A stretch of 14,691 bases of DNA from Nitrospinota bacterium (lineage in GTDB: Bacteria; Nitrospirota; Thermodesulfovibrionia; Thermodesulfovibrionales; UBA1546): assembly GCA_018896985.1 (NCBI GenBank), contig JAHILQ010000047.1, positions 1 through 14,691 of the forward strand. Direction: 5' to 3'. The number at the start of each line of letters is the position of its first letter. The first letter of the stretch is position 1. Below, in pieces: positions 6,864 through 13,649 of this stretch. A program made the position numbers and the translations under genes. The notes below the pieces were generated by a model. It was not told the DNA's origin. It saw nothing but the letters and a program-made list of their open reading frames with translations, and ran no database searches.

Positions 6864-8687
6864 CTAAATACTGTTAAGAATGTCAAGTAGTTCTTTACAA
6901 GTCTGCTGGCAAACTGCTTCTTCGCTATTAACAATATGCTCCCAAAGCAGAATGTTTTTTGTTTCAAAGAGCCAACCTTGAATTTCTTTTAATAACCTTT
7001 TTCCGATGAAATATCTTCTTGCATCCTCTGTCCAACCTGTTTTGATAGAGTTTTCAAGAACTCCTTTCCAATAATTTAATCTTGCCTCAATCAGTGCTTC
7101 ACTAAAATTGGAATTGTATTCAATCAGGATTTTATTCTTTTGGTCATTCATTGCGTTCTTCAAATCTGCGATGGAAGTTGATGTATCAATGGTAATTTTT
7201 GGGGATACATCAAAGTTTCCTGCCTGAAAATAGATTTCACTTTTTACATAAAGAGTTATAGCATGATTGAGTTGTTGTTTAGCAAGTTCAATCATTTTTG
7301 ATTCTATCTCCTTTGCTGTCGGTGCGCCAGTAAGCAAAACCTTTTTTGCAACTACCTCAATGGCTTGGGGATTTAAAAAAGCATTCTCAATGTGATAATA
7401 GGGAAGAAAGATTAATCGTCCTTTTGATTTGGTGCTGAAAGTGCTTATCTGGTCAGCTACCAAACCATCTCTATCACGAACCATAAATAATTCTACTCCA
7501 AACAGTCCCTTTTCAAGTGCCTCACAAATCAAAGACATATTGTTGATGTTTGAGCAGCTATTAGATGGAATTATTGCAACATCAATTTTTGATGCCTTCG
7601 CCATTGTCGCAAAAACATTCCTGTCTATACTTGTGCTATTGCCTTCAACAAACAAAAGTTTTTTTCCAACTGAAACCATCCCAATAGTTTCTCTGATATT
7701 CGGAATACTCTTTAAGTCCTCAATATTATTTTCATCAACTCTTACAACTTGGTTTCCTGTTGTTACTCTTGATTGCGGTCTTATGAAGTGAACGCCTGTA
7801 TCTAAAGAATTGCCAATTATGTCGGCTGAATGTGTAAATAAAAAATACTGATTCCTTTCTCCTATTGATTTTAATACTTTGATAAGCCTAAAAGATAATT
7901 CGGGATGAAGGTGAACTTCGGGTTCGTCAATCAGTATTAAACAGTCGTAGGGGTTTTGAGTAAGAATATCAAAGGTTAAAATAACAACTTCTTTTTCTCC
8001 TGATGATAGTTCTGAAAACTGCCGTGTGCTTCCATCTTCTTCCTTATATTGAATAGTTGAACTATTGATGTCTATCGGTAGCATTTTTTTAGGGTAAAGT
8101 AGCTTTCCGAAGAGGTCAATATATTTTTCAGTAGGGTCTTGAAGTTTATGTAGTGTTACTTCCGATATAGCTGGATTGATTTTAGATTGATATTCGCTGT
8201 AAACAGATGTTACCTCTTTACTTTTTAATCTATGGAGAGTTCTACAAATATCAACAAACCGGTTCTTTACCAATGCAAAACCATAGTCATAACCCACAGT
8301 TTCTTCTTCAGGATTCCCAATTTGATTAAATGTTAATTCCTTAAAATTAAGAGTATCAACACTTCGGTTTGAGTCAATTTGAATAAGTCTTGATTTGGTT
8401 TTAAGTCTTTTATTCTGATTACTAAAAAATGTACCCCAAAAACCTTGTGGTAATATAACTTCTACATTTTTCCAAACAGTTCTTTCTTCTTCATTTGTCG
8501 CCTCAAGAATTACCTTTGAACCAGTAGGTGGATTACCTCCGTTTTGAAAAATATGAACAATCGCGTCTTTAATTTTTGTTTTTCCAACTCCGTTTGGTCA
8601 AGCTATTACAACGAAGTTACTAAGGCCAAGAAAATCAGCTTGTCTTATGACTTGCCATTTATTTATTTGAAGTTCTTTAATTCTCAT
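6864..8687 (-). pseudogene. ABC-type ATPase fused to a TOPRIM-like domain, TGA inside the P-loop
   Basis: Read from the ATG at 8687, one frame of 608 codons is interrupted only by TGA at 8600..8598 (codon 30). The context VVIA-TGA-PNGVGKT shows that the stop replaces the first glycine of Walker A (GPNGVGKT), one base away from GGA. Further on are the ABC signature ELSSGEKE (about 226-233), Walker B LILIDEPEVHLHP (Asp254, Glu255) and the H-loop FTHSADI (His286). Then comes a TOPRIM-like pair, FVEGN (Glu348) and VRDRDG (Asp405, Asp407). This layout is that of OLD-family or AAA_21/DUF4435-type defence nucleases. The downstream 477-residue frame (from GTG 8297) lacks Walker A and is unlikely to be active alone. 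The gene may be a pseudogene, or the TGA may be a sequencing error. It lies directly upstream of Mod, on the same strand, with an A-rich start context. Confidence 0.85.
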
Positions 8688-8847
8688 TAGTGTTTTTTTT
8701 AGCCTTGCCCATAACTATTTCACATCCGCAATAATTGCGTATACACCGCCAAAATGGAGGGATAAACGCATTACGCATATAATTCATTTTAATCCTTAGC
8801 CTCCTTTTAATCCCGTTCCCTGTCAGTGGAAGTGACCGAAAATTCCT
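8688..8847. other. Gap between the defence operon and hicB, with a possible 36-residue leader ORF
   Basis: On the minus strand an AAAAGGAGG sequence near 8802-8810 precedes an ATG that opens a 36-codon frame (MNYMRNAFIPPFWR...), which ends just inside the ATPase gene. It has no recognisable motif and may be a vestige. A perfect small palindrome, CGCAATAATTGCG, lies at 8727-8739 and could be an operator. No clear sigma-70 promoter for the defence operon could be pinned down. Confidence 0.3.
8781..8810 (-). repeat. Leader-like direct repeat, copy 1
   Basis: On the minus strand this reads TTAAAAGGAGGCTAAGGATT followed by AAAATGAATT. It matches 9085-9113 with two substitutions and one indel over about 30 bp. 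It contains a Shine-Dalgarno and an ATG-like start and lies downstream of the HicB-like gene. Confidence 0.6.
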
Positions 8848-9060
8848 TTACTGAACAGCAACATATTCCGCAAAAGAATGAGATTCAGGAATTGGCAGTT
8901 TGTCCTCCAATAATCCACGAATATGCATTTCAATAGCTTCATGCATATTTTTTTCTGCCTCTTCACGTGTAGCGCCAGTGGCAATACAACCCGCCAAATC
9001 AGGTGAATATGCAGAATAGGTGCCATTTGCCTTTTCGATTACAATAAGGAAACGATACAT
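8848..9060 (-). CDS. HicB-family antitoxin-like protein (no HicA seen)
   Basis: The 70-residue protein begins MYRFLIVIEKANGTYSAYSP, continues DLAGCIATGATREEAEKNM and HEAIEMHIRGLLEDKLPIPE. This is the classic HicB partial RNase H-like fold: the hydrophobic first strand, the SPDLxGCxxxGxTxEEA motif and the amphipathic helix. HicB proteins neutralise the small mRNA interferase HicA (family knowledge). There is no C-terminal DNA-binding domain, so this is a short-form HicB. The ATG at 9060 follows a GGTGAGGGG ribosome site (9078..9071). I found no HicA-like ORF on either side within a few hundred bases. It may therefore be solitary, having lost its partner, or it may protect against a HicA elsewhere. 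Confidence 0.85.
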   Translation of the reverse strand: MYRFLIVIEKANGTYSAYSPDLAGCIATGATREEAEKNMHEAIEMHIRGLLEDKLPIPESHSFAEYVAVQ

Positions 9061-9084
9061 AATTACTTTCCCCTCACCCTTTTA

Positions 9085-9113
9085 AATTCATTTAATCCTC
9101 ATCCTCCTTTTAA
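9085..9113 (-). repeat. Leader-like direct repeat, copy 2
   Basis: On the minus strand this reads TTAAAAGGAGGATGAGGATT followed by AAATGAATT and lies just upstream of the HicB-like gene. Together with 8781-8810 it flanks hicB as a direct repeat about 304 bp apart. Confidence 0.6.
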
Positions 9114-9235
9114 GGACTGGAAATATCAGTTAAAATGTCTGCTATTATTATAACAGTCCGATAACAGAATGTGTATTTGAATTGTAAGTTACTAATACGC
9201 TCGTAAGCAAGAAGACATGTGCATACTTTTTTGTC

Positions 9236-9380
9236 ATTGCGGCAGAGCCTGTCCCCGCTTGACGGGGATCGCCGCAATCCTTCTCCATGCTGTCATGCTG
9301 GCTTGTCCAGCATCCTTCCTGCTTGTCAGGAATCGCAGAATGATTCCGAACAAGTCGGAATGACAAACCCGACAAGCGGG
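9236..9380. repeat. Cluster of hairpins with conserved CTTGT/ACAAG loops
   Basis: Five small hairpins follow one another. They are CCCCG-CTTGA-CGGGG (9253-9267, nested inside ATTGCGGC/GCCGCAAT at 9236-9278), ATGCTGG-CTTGT-CCAGCAT (9295-9313), TTCCTG-CTTGT-CAGGAA (9316-9332), ATTCCGA-ACAAG-TCGGAAT (9343-9361) and CCCG-ACAAG-CGGG (9368-9380). The stems differ in sequence but pair perfectly, while the loop is CTTGT/A or its complement. The segments are also linked by GTCAT/ATGAC boxes. This looks like a dispersed repeat family, not a gene. Confidence 0.7.
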
Positions 9381-9483
9381 AATGACAGTCATGTTGCCAT
9401 ACTTTTGCACTTCTTAGTAATATAATTTGACCGCAAATAATCACTTGGGGTAGTATTAATATCACGCAGGATGAGAAGAAAAA

Positions 9484-10161
9484 ATGTTTCCATTTAAAGA
9501 TGACAATCCGACACAAACGTTTCCCTTCGTTACAATAGGGATAATCACAATTAACATTCTTGCCTATTTATGGGAAATCCTTTCGCCTGCCGGCGAAAGA
9601 TATATCATTTATAACTACGGCGCGATTCCTTCAGGACTGCTGTCTCTTGAAAAGACACAGGCGCTGCATCCGATGGCTACTGTTTTTTCATCCATGTTTC
9701 TTCACGGAGGCCTGCTGCACATTGGCGGCAACATGCTTTACCTCTGGATATTTGGCAATAATATTGAAGACAGGCTTGGCCACTTCAGGTTTCTTCTATT
9801 TTATCTTGTAAGCGGGATTATAGCCTCATATGCGCATGCGATATCATCGCCTTCTTCAACTGTGCCAATGATAGGCGCAAGCGGCGCAGTTGCTGGTGTC
9901 CTCGGCGCCTATATACTTTTATTCCCACGCGCGAGGGTGCACACCCTGATATTTTTCGGATTCTTTGTTCAGGTTATTAAAATTCCTGCCTTGATAGTTA
10001 TTGGATTTTGGGCGATTATACAGTTTGTCAATGGAATCCTCAGCCAGGGACTTTTGCCTCAGGGCGGTGTTGCCTGGTTTGCCCATATCGGAGGATTCCT
10101 TACGGGTCTTTTGACGATTAAGATATGGCTGCCTAAAGGGAGGTTCAGAGAGTGGTCGTAG
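9484..10161 (+). CDS. Rhomboid-family intramembrane serine protease
   Basis: The 225-residue protein is mostly hydrophobic, with about six membrane segments. It shows the rhomboid hallmarks in order: FLHGGLLHIGGNMLYLWIFG (72-91, the L1 loop and HxxxN helix), GASGAVAGVLGAY (131-143) with the nucleophile Ser133, and WFAHIGGFLTGLL (198-210) with the catalytic base His201. These enzymes cleave substrates within or next to the membrane; the substrate is unknown. The N-terminal MFPFKDDNPTQTFP is also typical of bacterial members with a short cytoplasmic head. The ATG at 9484 has a weak AGGATGAG ribosome site. The gene's last 10 bases overlap a tiny zinc-knuckle ORF whose Shine-Dalgarno lies inside this gene. 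It precedes the groES operon but is separated from it by the CIRCE promoter. Confidence 0.92.
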   Translation: MFPFKDDNPTQTFPFVTIGIITINILAYLWEILSPAGERYIIYNYGAIPSGLLSLEKTQALHPMATVFSSMFLHGGLLHIGGNMLYLWIFGNNIEDRLGHFRFLLFYLVSGIIASYAHAISSPSSTVPMIGASGAVAGVLGAYILLFPRARVHTLIFFGFFVQVIKIPALIVIGFWAIIQFVNGILSQGLLPQGGVAWFAHIGGFLTGLLTIKIWLPKGRFREWS

Positions 10162-10247
10162 GTTGTCCCAAGTGCAAGATAAAGCTTAAAGTTGCGGACG
10201 AAAAACTCACAATAGAAAATTTCATAGAAAACAAGAAAAAACCATAA
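10152..10247 (+). CDS. Tiny zinc-knuckle ORF overlapping the rhomboid gene
   Basis: A GTG at 10152 opens a 31-residue frame, MVVGCPKCKIKLKVADEKL followed by TIENFIENKKKP, ending at TAA 10247. A strong GGGAGG Shine-Dalgarno lies 9 nt before the GTG, inside the rhomboid 3' end. The CPKCxxKLKVADEK segment matches the first half of small MJ0042-like zinc-ribbon domains, which usually have a second CxxC about 15-20 residues later. That second pair is missing and the tail is lysine-rich. It could be a truncated relic of a longer zinc-ribbon gene, or a real micropeptide coupled to the rhomboid protease by the 10-bp overlap. The motif plus ribosome site makes chance unlikely; activity is unknown. Confidence 0.6.
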   Translation: MVVGCPKCKIKLKVADEKLTIENFIENKKKP

Positions 10248-10325
10248 AAATCTGAAAAAGACAGAAAATACAAGAAAAAATCCGATTAAACGAGATTTCA
10301 AGCCTTAAATACCCCTTAAAAGCTC

Positions 10326-10355
10326 TTGCCTTAAATGCCGGCTAACTATTATATT
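10326..10355 (+). promoter_or_regulatory. Candidate groES-groEL promoter
   Basis: TTGCCT (10326-10331) and TATATT (10350-10355) are separated by 18 nt and match the vegetative sigma consensus at 4 and 5 of 6 positions. The CIRCE operator begins at the end of the -10 box, which is the usual place for HrcA to block initiation. Confidence 0.6.
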
Positions 10356-10380
10356 AGCACTCTCTGTTAGTGAGTGCTAA
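10354..10380 (+). promoter_or_regulatory. CIRCE operator (HrcA binding site)
   Basis: TTAGCACTC-N9-GAGTGCTAA is a perfect match to the CIRCE consensus, with 9-bp arms and a 9-bp spacer. HrcA binds it and represses groESL until heat shock or GroEL titration releases it (family knowledge). No hrcA gene lies in the window. Confidence 0.97.
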
Positions 10381-10389
10381 CAAGTCAAA

Positions 10390-10406
10390 TCCCGATATTA
10401 TCGGGA
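10390..10406. repeat. Perfect palindrome in the groES leader
   Basis: TCCCGATATTATCGGGA forms an 8-bp inverted repeat around a single central base, located in the 5' leader between CIRCE and the groES ribosome site. It may be a dispersed repeat element or an mRNA hairpin; there is no T-run, so it is not a terminator. Confidence 0.55.
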
Positions 10407-10444
10407 CAGCTATCAGTTAAACCTTAAGAAAGGAGATATGTTTT

Positions 10445-10735
10445 ATGAAGTTCAAACCACTTAGAGACAGGGTATTTGTTAAGTATTCCTCGGAAGAGGA
10501 AAAGACAGCAGGCGGCCTTTACATTCCGGATGCAGCCAAGGAAAAACCACAGAAAGGCTCAGTAATGGCAGTAGGCACAGGCAGGATAACCGATGACGGC
10601 AAACGCCAGCCTATGGAGGTTAAGGTAGGAGACACGATACTTTTTGATAAGTATTCGGGCTCAAAGATTAAGATGGAAAACGAAGAATATCTCATCATAA
10701 AAGAAGAAGATATTTTAGGAATCGTAGAAGGCTAA
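10445..10735 (+). CDS. groES: Co-chaperonin GroES (Hsp10)
   Basis: The 96-residue protein is full length for GroES. It starts MKFKPLRDRVFVKY, carries the mobile loop EEEKTAGGLYIPD (18-30) that contacts GroEL, and has the conserved KPQKGSVMAVGTGR and GDTILFDKYSG segments, ending EEYLIIKEEDILGIVEG. It forms a heptameric lid over the GroEL cage and drives ATP-dependent protein folding in the cytoplasm. The ATG follows an AAAGGAGAT ribosome site. The gene lies downstream of a CIRCE-regulated promoter and 33 nt before groEL, as the first gene of a classic heat-shock operon. The mobile-loop hydrophobic triplet is LYI rather than the commoner IVL, a variant seen in several lineages. Confidence 0.98.
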   Translation: MKFKPLRDRVFVKYSSEEEKTAGGLYIPDAAKEKPQKGSVMAVGTGRITDDGKRQPMEVKVGDTILFDKYSGSKIKMENEEYLIIKEEDILGIVEG

Positions 10736-10768
10736 AAAACTTTTAAAAAATAGAAGGAGGAGTAACAA

Positions 10769-12400
10769 ATGGCTAAACAGCTTCTTTTTGATGAAGCAGC
10801 AAGGAGTTCAATACTGAAAGGCATAAGCCAGCTTACAGATGCGGTAAAAGCAACGCTGGGGCCTAAAGGACGGAACGCAATACTTGATAAAAAATACGGC
10901 GCTCCGACAATAACAAAAGACGGCGTTACAGTTGCAAAAGAGATAGAGTTAAAAGACCCGTGGCAGAACATGGGAGCCCAGCTTGTCAGAGAGGTCGCAT
11001 CAAAGACATCCGACGTTGCAGGCGACGGCACAACAACAGCAACTGTTCTTGCCCATGCTATCTACAGGGAGGGCATGAAGCATGTAGTTGCAGGCGCTAA
11101 CCCCATGGACATAAAAAGGGGGATTGAAAAATCAGTAGAGGTCGTTGTCGCCGAACTCAAGAAAATGAGCAAACCTGTTCAGGATAAAAAAGAGATAGCG
11201 CAGGTTGGAACCATCTCTGCAAACAACGACCCTTCAATCGGCGATATAATCGCAGAGGCAATGGATAAGGTCGGAAAGGACGGCGTAATCACAGTTGAAG
11301 AAGCAAAAAGCATGGAAACAACACTTGATGTTGTTGAAGGCATGCAGTTTGACAGAGGCTACATATCCCCCTATTTCATAACAGACCCTGAGCGGATGGA
11401 ATGCATCCTTGAAGACGTATTCATCCTCATCAATGAGAAGAAGATTTCAAGCATGAAGGACCTTCTTCCTATACTTGAGCAGACCGCAAAGATGGGCAAG
11501 CCCCTGTTAATTTTATCAGAAGACGTTGAGGGTGAAGCCCTCGCAACACTTGTTGTCAACAAGCTCCGCGGAACAATTCAGGTTTGCGCTGTAAAGGCTC
11601 CGGGATTCGGCGACAGGAGGAAGGCAATGCTTGAAGACATTGCAACCCTCACAGGCGGAACAATGATATCCGAAGACCTCGGGATAAAGCTTGAAAGCAT
11701 AAAAATATCAGACCTCGGAAGGGCAAAAAAGATAACCATTGACAAAGAGAACACAACAATAGTTGAAGGCGCCGGGGACCACAAAAAGATTGAAGGCAGA
11801 ATAAAGCAGATTAAGGCGCAGATAGAGGAGACGACATCCGACTACGACAAGGAAAAACTTCAGGAGCGTCTTGCAAAGATCGTCGGCGGAGTGGCAGTCA
11901 TTAATGTCGGAGCAGCAACAGAGACAGAGATGAAAGAGAAGAAGGCAAGGGTTGAAGATGCGCTCCACGCAACAAGGGCAGCTGTTGAAGAGGGGATTGT
12001 CCCGGGAGGAGGCGTTGCGTTTCTCAGGACACTCCACGCACTGAAGAATCTGAAGCTTGACGAGGACCAGCAGATAGGCGTTGAGATCGTAAAAAGGTCG
12101 CTTGAAGAACCGATCAGGCAGATAGTCAACAATGCAGGAATGGAAGGCGCTGTGGTTGTTGAGAAGGTGAAGAACTCAAAAGAGATAAACTATGGATTTG
12201 ACGCTGATAAAGAAGAATATGTTGACATGATAAAGGCAGGCATCATAGACCCAACAAAGGTGACAAGATATGCACTCCAGAATGCAGCATCGGTTGCAGC
12301 GCTGTTGCTAACGACCGCTGTAATGGTTGCAGATGTTCCTGAGGAAAAATCCGAAGCGTCTGCAATGCCTCCAGGCGGCGGAATGGGCGGAATGTATTAA
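10769..12400 (+). CDS. groEL: Chaperonin GroEL (Hsp60)
   Basis: The 543-residue protein is normal length for GroEL. Diagnostic segments are KATLGPKGRNAILDKKYG (28-45), the ATP-binding loop GDGTTTATVLA starting at residue 85 (catalytic-loop Asp86), and ARVEDALHATRAAVEEGIVP with the ATP-hydrolysis Asp. The C-terminus carries the GGGMGGMY tail that lines the cavity. It forms a double heptameric ring that, with GroES, folds cytoplasmic proteins. The ATG at 10769 follows a strong AAGGAGG site eight nucleotides upstream. It is co-transcribed with groES and followed by a strong terminator. No disruptions are visible, and there is a single copy in the window. Confidence 0.99.
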   Translation: MAKQLLFDEAARSSILKGISQLTDAVKATLGPKGRNAILDKKYGAPTITKDGVTVAKEIELKDPWQNMGAQLVREVASKTSDVAGDGTTTATVLAHAIYREGMKHVVAGANPMDIKRGIEKSVEVVVAELKKMSKPVQDKKEIAQVGTISANNDPSIGDIIAEAMDKVGKDGVITVEEAKSMETTLDVVEGMQFDRGYISPYFITDPERMECILEDVFILINEKKISSMKDLLPILEQTAKMGKPLLILSEDVEGEALATLVVNKLRGTIQVCAVKAPGFGDRRKAMLEDIATLTGGTMISEDLGIKLESIKISDLGRAKKITIDKENTTIVEGAGDHKKIEGRIKQIKAQIEETTSDYDKEKLQERLAKIVGGVAVINVGAATETEMKEKKARVEDALHATRAAVEEGIVPGGGVAFLRTLHALKNLKLDEDQQIGVEIVKRSLEEPIRQIVNNAGMEGAVVVEKVKNSKEINYGFDADKEEYVDMIKAGIIDPTKVTRYALQNAASVAALLLTTAVMVADVPEEKSEASAMPPGGGMGGMY

Positions 12401-12452
12401 AAAACAGGTTTTAGGTGTTAGAGTTTAGGCATTAACAACGAATAAAACTAAT

Positions 12453-12487
12453 AAAGAGGCGTATCCAATACGCCTCTTTTGTTTTGT
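12453..12487 (+). terminator. Rho-independent terminator after groEL
   Basis: A perfect 12-bp stem AAAGAGGCGTAT/ATACGCCTCTTT (12453-12464 and 12468-12479) with a 3-nt loop is followed by TGTTTTG. It closes the groESL transcription unit about 50 nt after the groEL stop. Confidence 0.88.
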
Positions 12488-12489
12488 GC

Positions 12490-12548
12490 GCCCTGTCTGC
12501 CGTGCCTGTCTGCGTCGCAGCCGCGACAGGCAGGTGGCACAGGCAGGA
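12490..12548. repeat. GC-rich imperfect palindrome upstream of mltG
   Basis: A GC-rich block of CTGTCTGCC, CCTGTC...GACAGG (12505-12530), GGCAGG and GGCACAGGCAGG units lies between the groEL terminator and mltG. It can fold into a branched hairpin. It is similar in content to the CCTGCCT/AGGCAGG hairpin at 2691-2710. It looks like a dispersed intergenic repeat. Confidence 0.5.
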
Positions 12549-12572
12549 TTGACTCTTAATACTGATTCTGGC

Positions 12573-13649
12573 ATGCTAAAAATAATGAAAAGAAATTTCA
12601 TAATTATAATTTTCTGCCTTGTTTTCCTGTATGCTGCATATGCGGCGGTGGAATTCATAGCGCCGCTTCCTGAAGGCACAAAAACAAGAGAGGTGCAGAT
12701 ACCGAAAGGCGCTACCTTCAGACAGGCAGTTGAAATCCTTGCAAAAGAAAATTTAATTAGGGACAAAAATCTTTTTATCTTCGCCGGCAGGCTTACAGGT
12801 TTGCACAGGAAGATAAGGGCCGGCTACTACTCAATCACAGGCGCGATGAATCCGATGTCTGTTTTAATGCTTTTAAAGAACGGGCAGATTATAGAGTATG
12901 ACATAACGATAGTTGAAGGCGATTCGCTTCTGGAGATAGGCGAAAAGCTCGCCGAGAGAAATATTGTTGACAGGGAAGGCTTTGAAGAGCTTTCAACAGA
13001 CAAAAGTTTCTTGCGGGCATACAATATTGATGCGCCGTCAATTGAAGGCTATATCTTTCCTGACACATACAAGCTGCCAAAGGGCATAGAGCCTGAAAAC
13101 GCTCTCGGCATGATGATAAACAGCCTGCGGGAAAAATATTCCGAGAAATTAAGGGCAAGGGCCGCAGAACTTGGGTTCTCTGAAAGGGAGGTTCTGACGC
13201 TTGCATCTATAATAGAAAAGGAAGCGATAATAAACAGTGAGCGGCAGTTAATCTCTGCTGTTTATCACAACAGGCTCAAAAAGCGGATGCCGCTTCAGGC
13301 AGATCCTACCGCTGTTTATGGCATAAAGAGGTCAAGCGAAAGAATAACCATGAGTGACCTGAAGAGGAAAACACCTTACAACACATATATAATTAAAGGG
13401 CTTCCACCGGGGCCTATTGCTTCTCCCGGCATTAAATCAATTACCGCAGCGCTTTATCCTGCTGATATGGCTTACATATATTTCGTCTCAAACAATGACG
13501 GCTCGCATCAATTCTCTGTCACGGCAGATGAACACGTTAAGGCAGTTGAGGCATACAGGGAAAAAAAGCAGAGAGAAAAAGAGATGCAGAAGCAGATGGA
13601 CAACAAAGAGAAGAACAAGGGGAACGGAAATAAGAATGGGGATTCGTAA
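12573..13649 (+). CDS. mltG: Endolytic murein transglycosylase MltG (YceG-like)
   Basis: From the ATG at 12573 the protein has 358 residues. One N-terminal membrane anchor (about 8-29, NFIIIIFCLVFLYAAYAA) is followed by a LysM-like region and the YceG catalytic domain. Family motifs are SIEGYIFPDTY (156-166), LASIIEKEA (catalytic Glu215), YHNRLKKRMPLQADPTAVYG and YNTYIIKGLPPGPIASPG. MltG cuts nascent glycan strands at the cytoplasmic membrane and so sets glycan length and helps end synthesis. The frame is open back to a GTG at 12486, but that part is a GC-rich repeat and unlike MltG; ATG 12585 (MKRNFIIII) is an equally possible start. No strong ribosome site favours either. The C-terminus is a Lys/Glu/Asn-rich tail. 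The gene overlaps ispG by 14 nt. Confidence 0.93.
   Translation: MLKIMKRNFIIIIFCLVFLYAAYAAVEFIAPLPEGTKTREVQIPKGATFRQAVEILAKENLIRDKNLFIFAGRLTGLHRKIRAGYYSITGAMNPMSVLMLLKNGQIIEYDITIVEGDSLLEIGEKLAERNIVDREGFEELSTDKSFLRAYNIDAPSIEGYIFPDTYKLPKGIEPENALGMMINSLREKYSEKLRARAAELGFSEREVLTLASIIEKEAIINSERQLISAVYHNRLKKRMPLQADPTAVYGIKRSSERITMSDLKRKTPYNTYIIKGLPPGPIASPGIKSITAALYPADMAYIYFVSNNDGSHQFSVTADEHVKAVEAYREKKQREKEMQKQMDNKEKNKGNGNKNGDS

Larger units (their letters stand above)
9061..9483. other. 423-bp non-coding stretch between hicB and the rhomboid gene
   Basis: The stretch separates divergent genes. The left part holds the leader-like repeat copy 2 and a minus-strand TATAAT (9152..9147) that could be the -10 for hicB, though the -35 is unclear. 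The centre (9236-9380) is a cluster of hairpins. The right part holds the upstream region of the rhomboid gene, with a weak AGGATGAG ribosome site about 10 nt before its ATG. Frames crossing this region run through the palindromes and show no protein-like features. Confidence 0.55.

Noticed and set aside
8598..8600. UGA reassigned to glycine (as in SR1/Gracilibacteria, code 25)
   Set aside because: It would neatly restore the P-loop glycine, but no other gene in the window has an in-frame TGA, the AbiV-like gene ends on one, and the other genes use GGN for glycine throughout.
8823..9026. Possible HicA overlapping hicB
   Set aside because: This 67-residue frame is simply a shadow of hicB in another frame and has no HicA dsRBD-like motif (no GSHxxx segment).
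9236..9380. CRISPR array
   Set aside because: There is no exact repeat of 20-40 bp with regular spacers; the structure is a set of short hairpins with variable stems, and no cas gene is present.
10732..12132. Several minus-strand ORFs inside groEL
   Set aside because: All are antisense shadows of a perfectly conserved groEL frame.
12486..12572. 29-residue N-terminal extension of MltG from GTG 12486
   Set aside because: It is translated from a GC-rich palindromic repeat adjoining the groEL terminator and would put residues before the membrane anchor unlike other MltG proteins.
13417..13635. 73-residue N-terminal extension of IspG
   Set aside because: It lies in another frame of mltG, is Arg/Lys-rich and low in conservation features; the IspG family start is at 13636.
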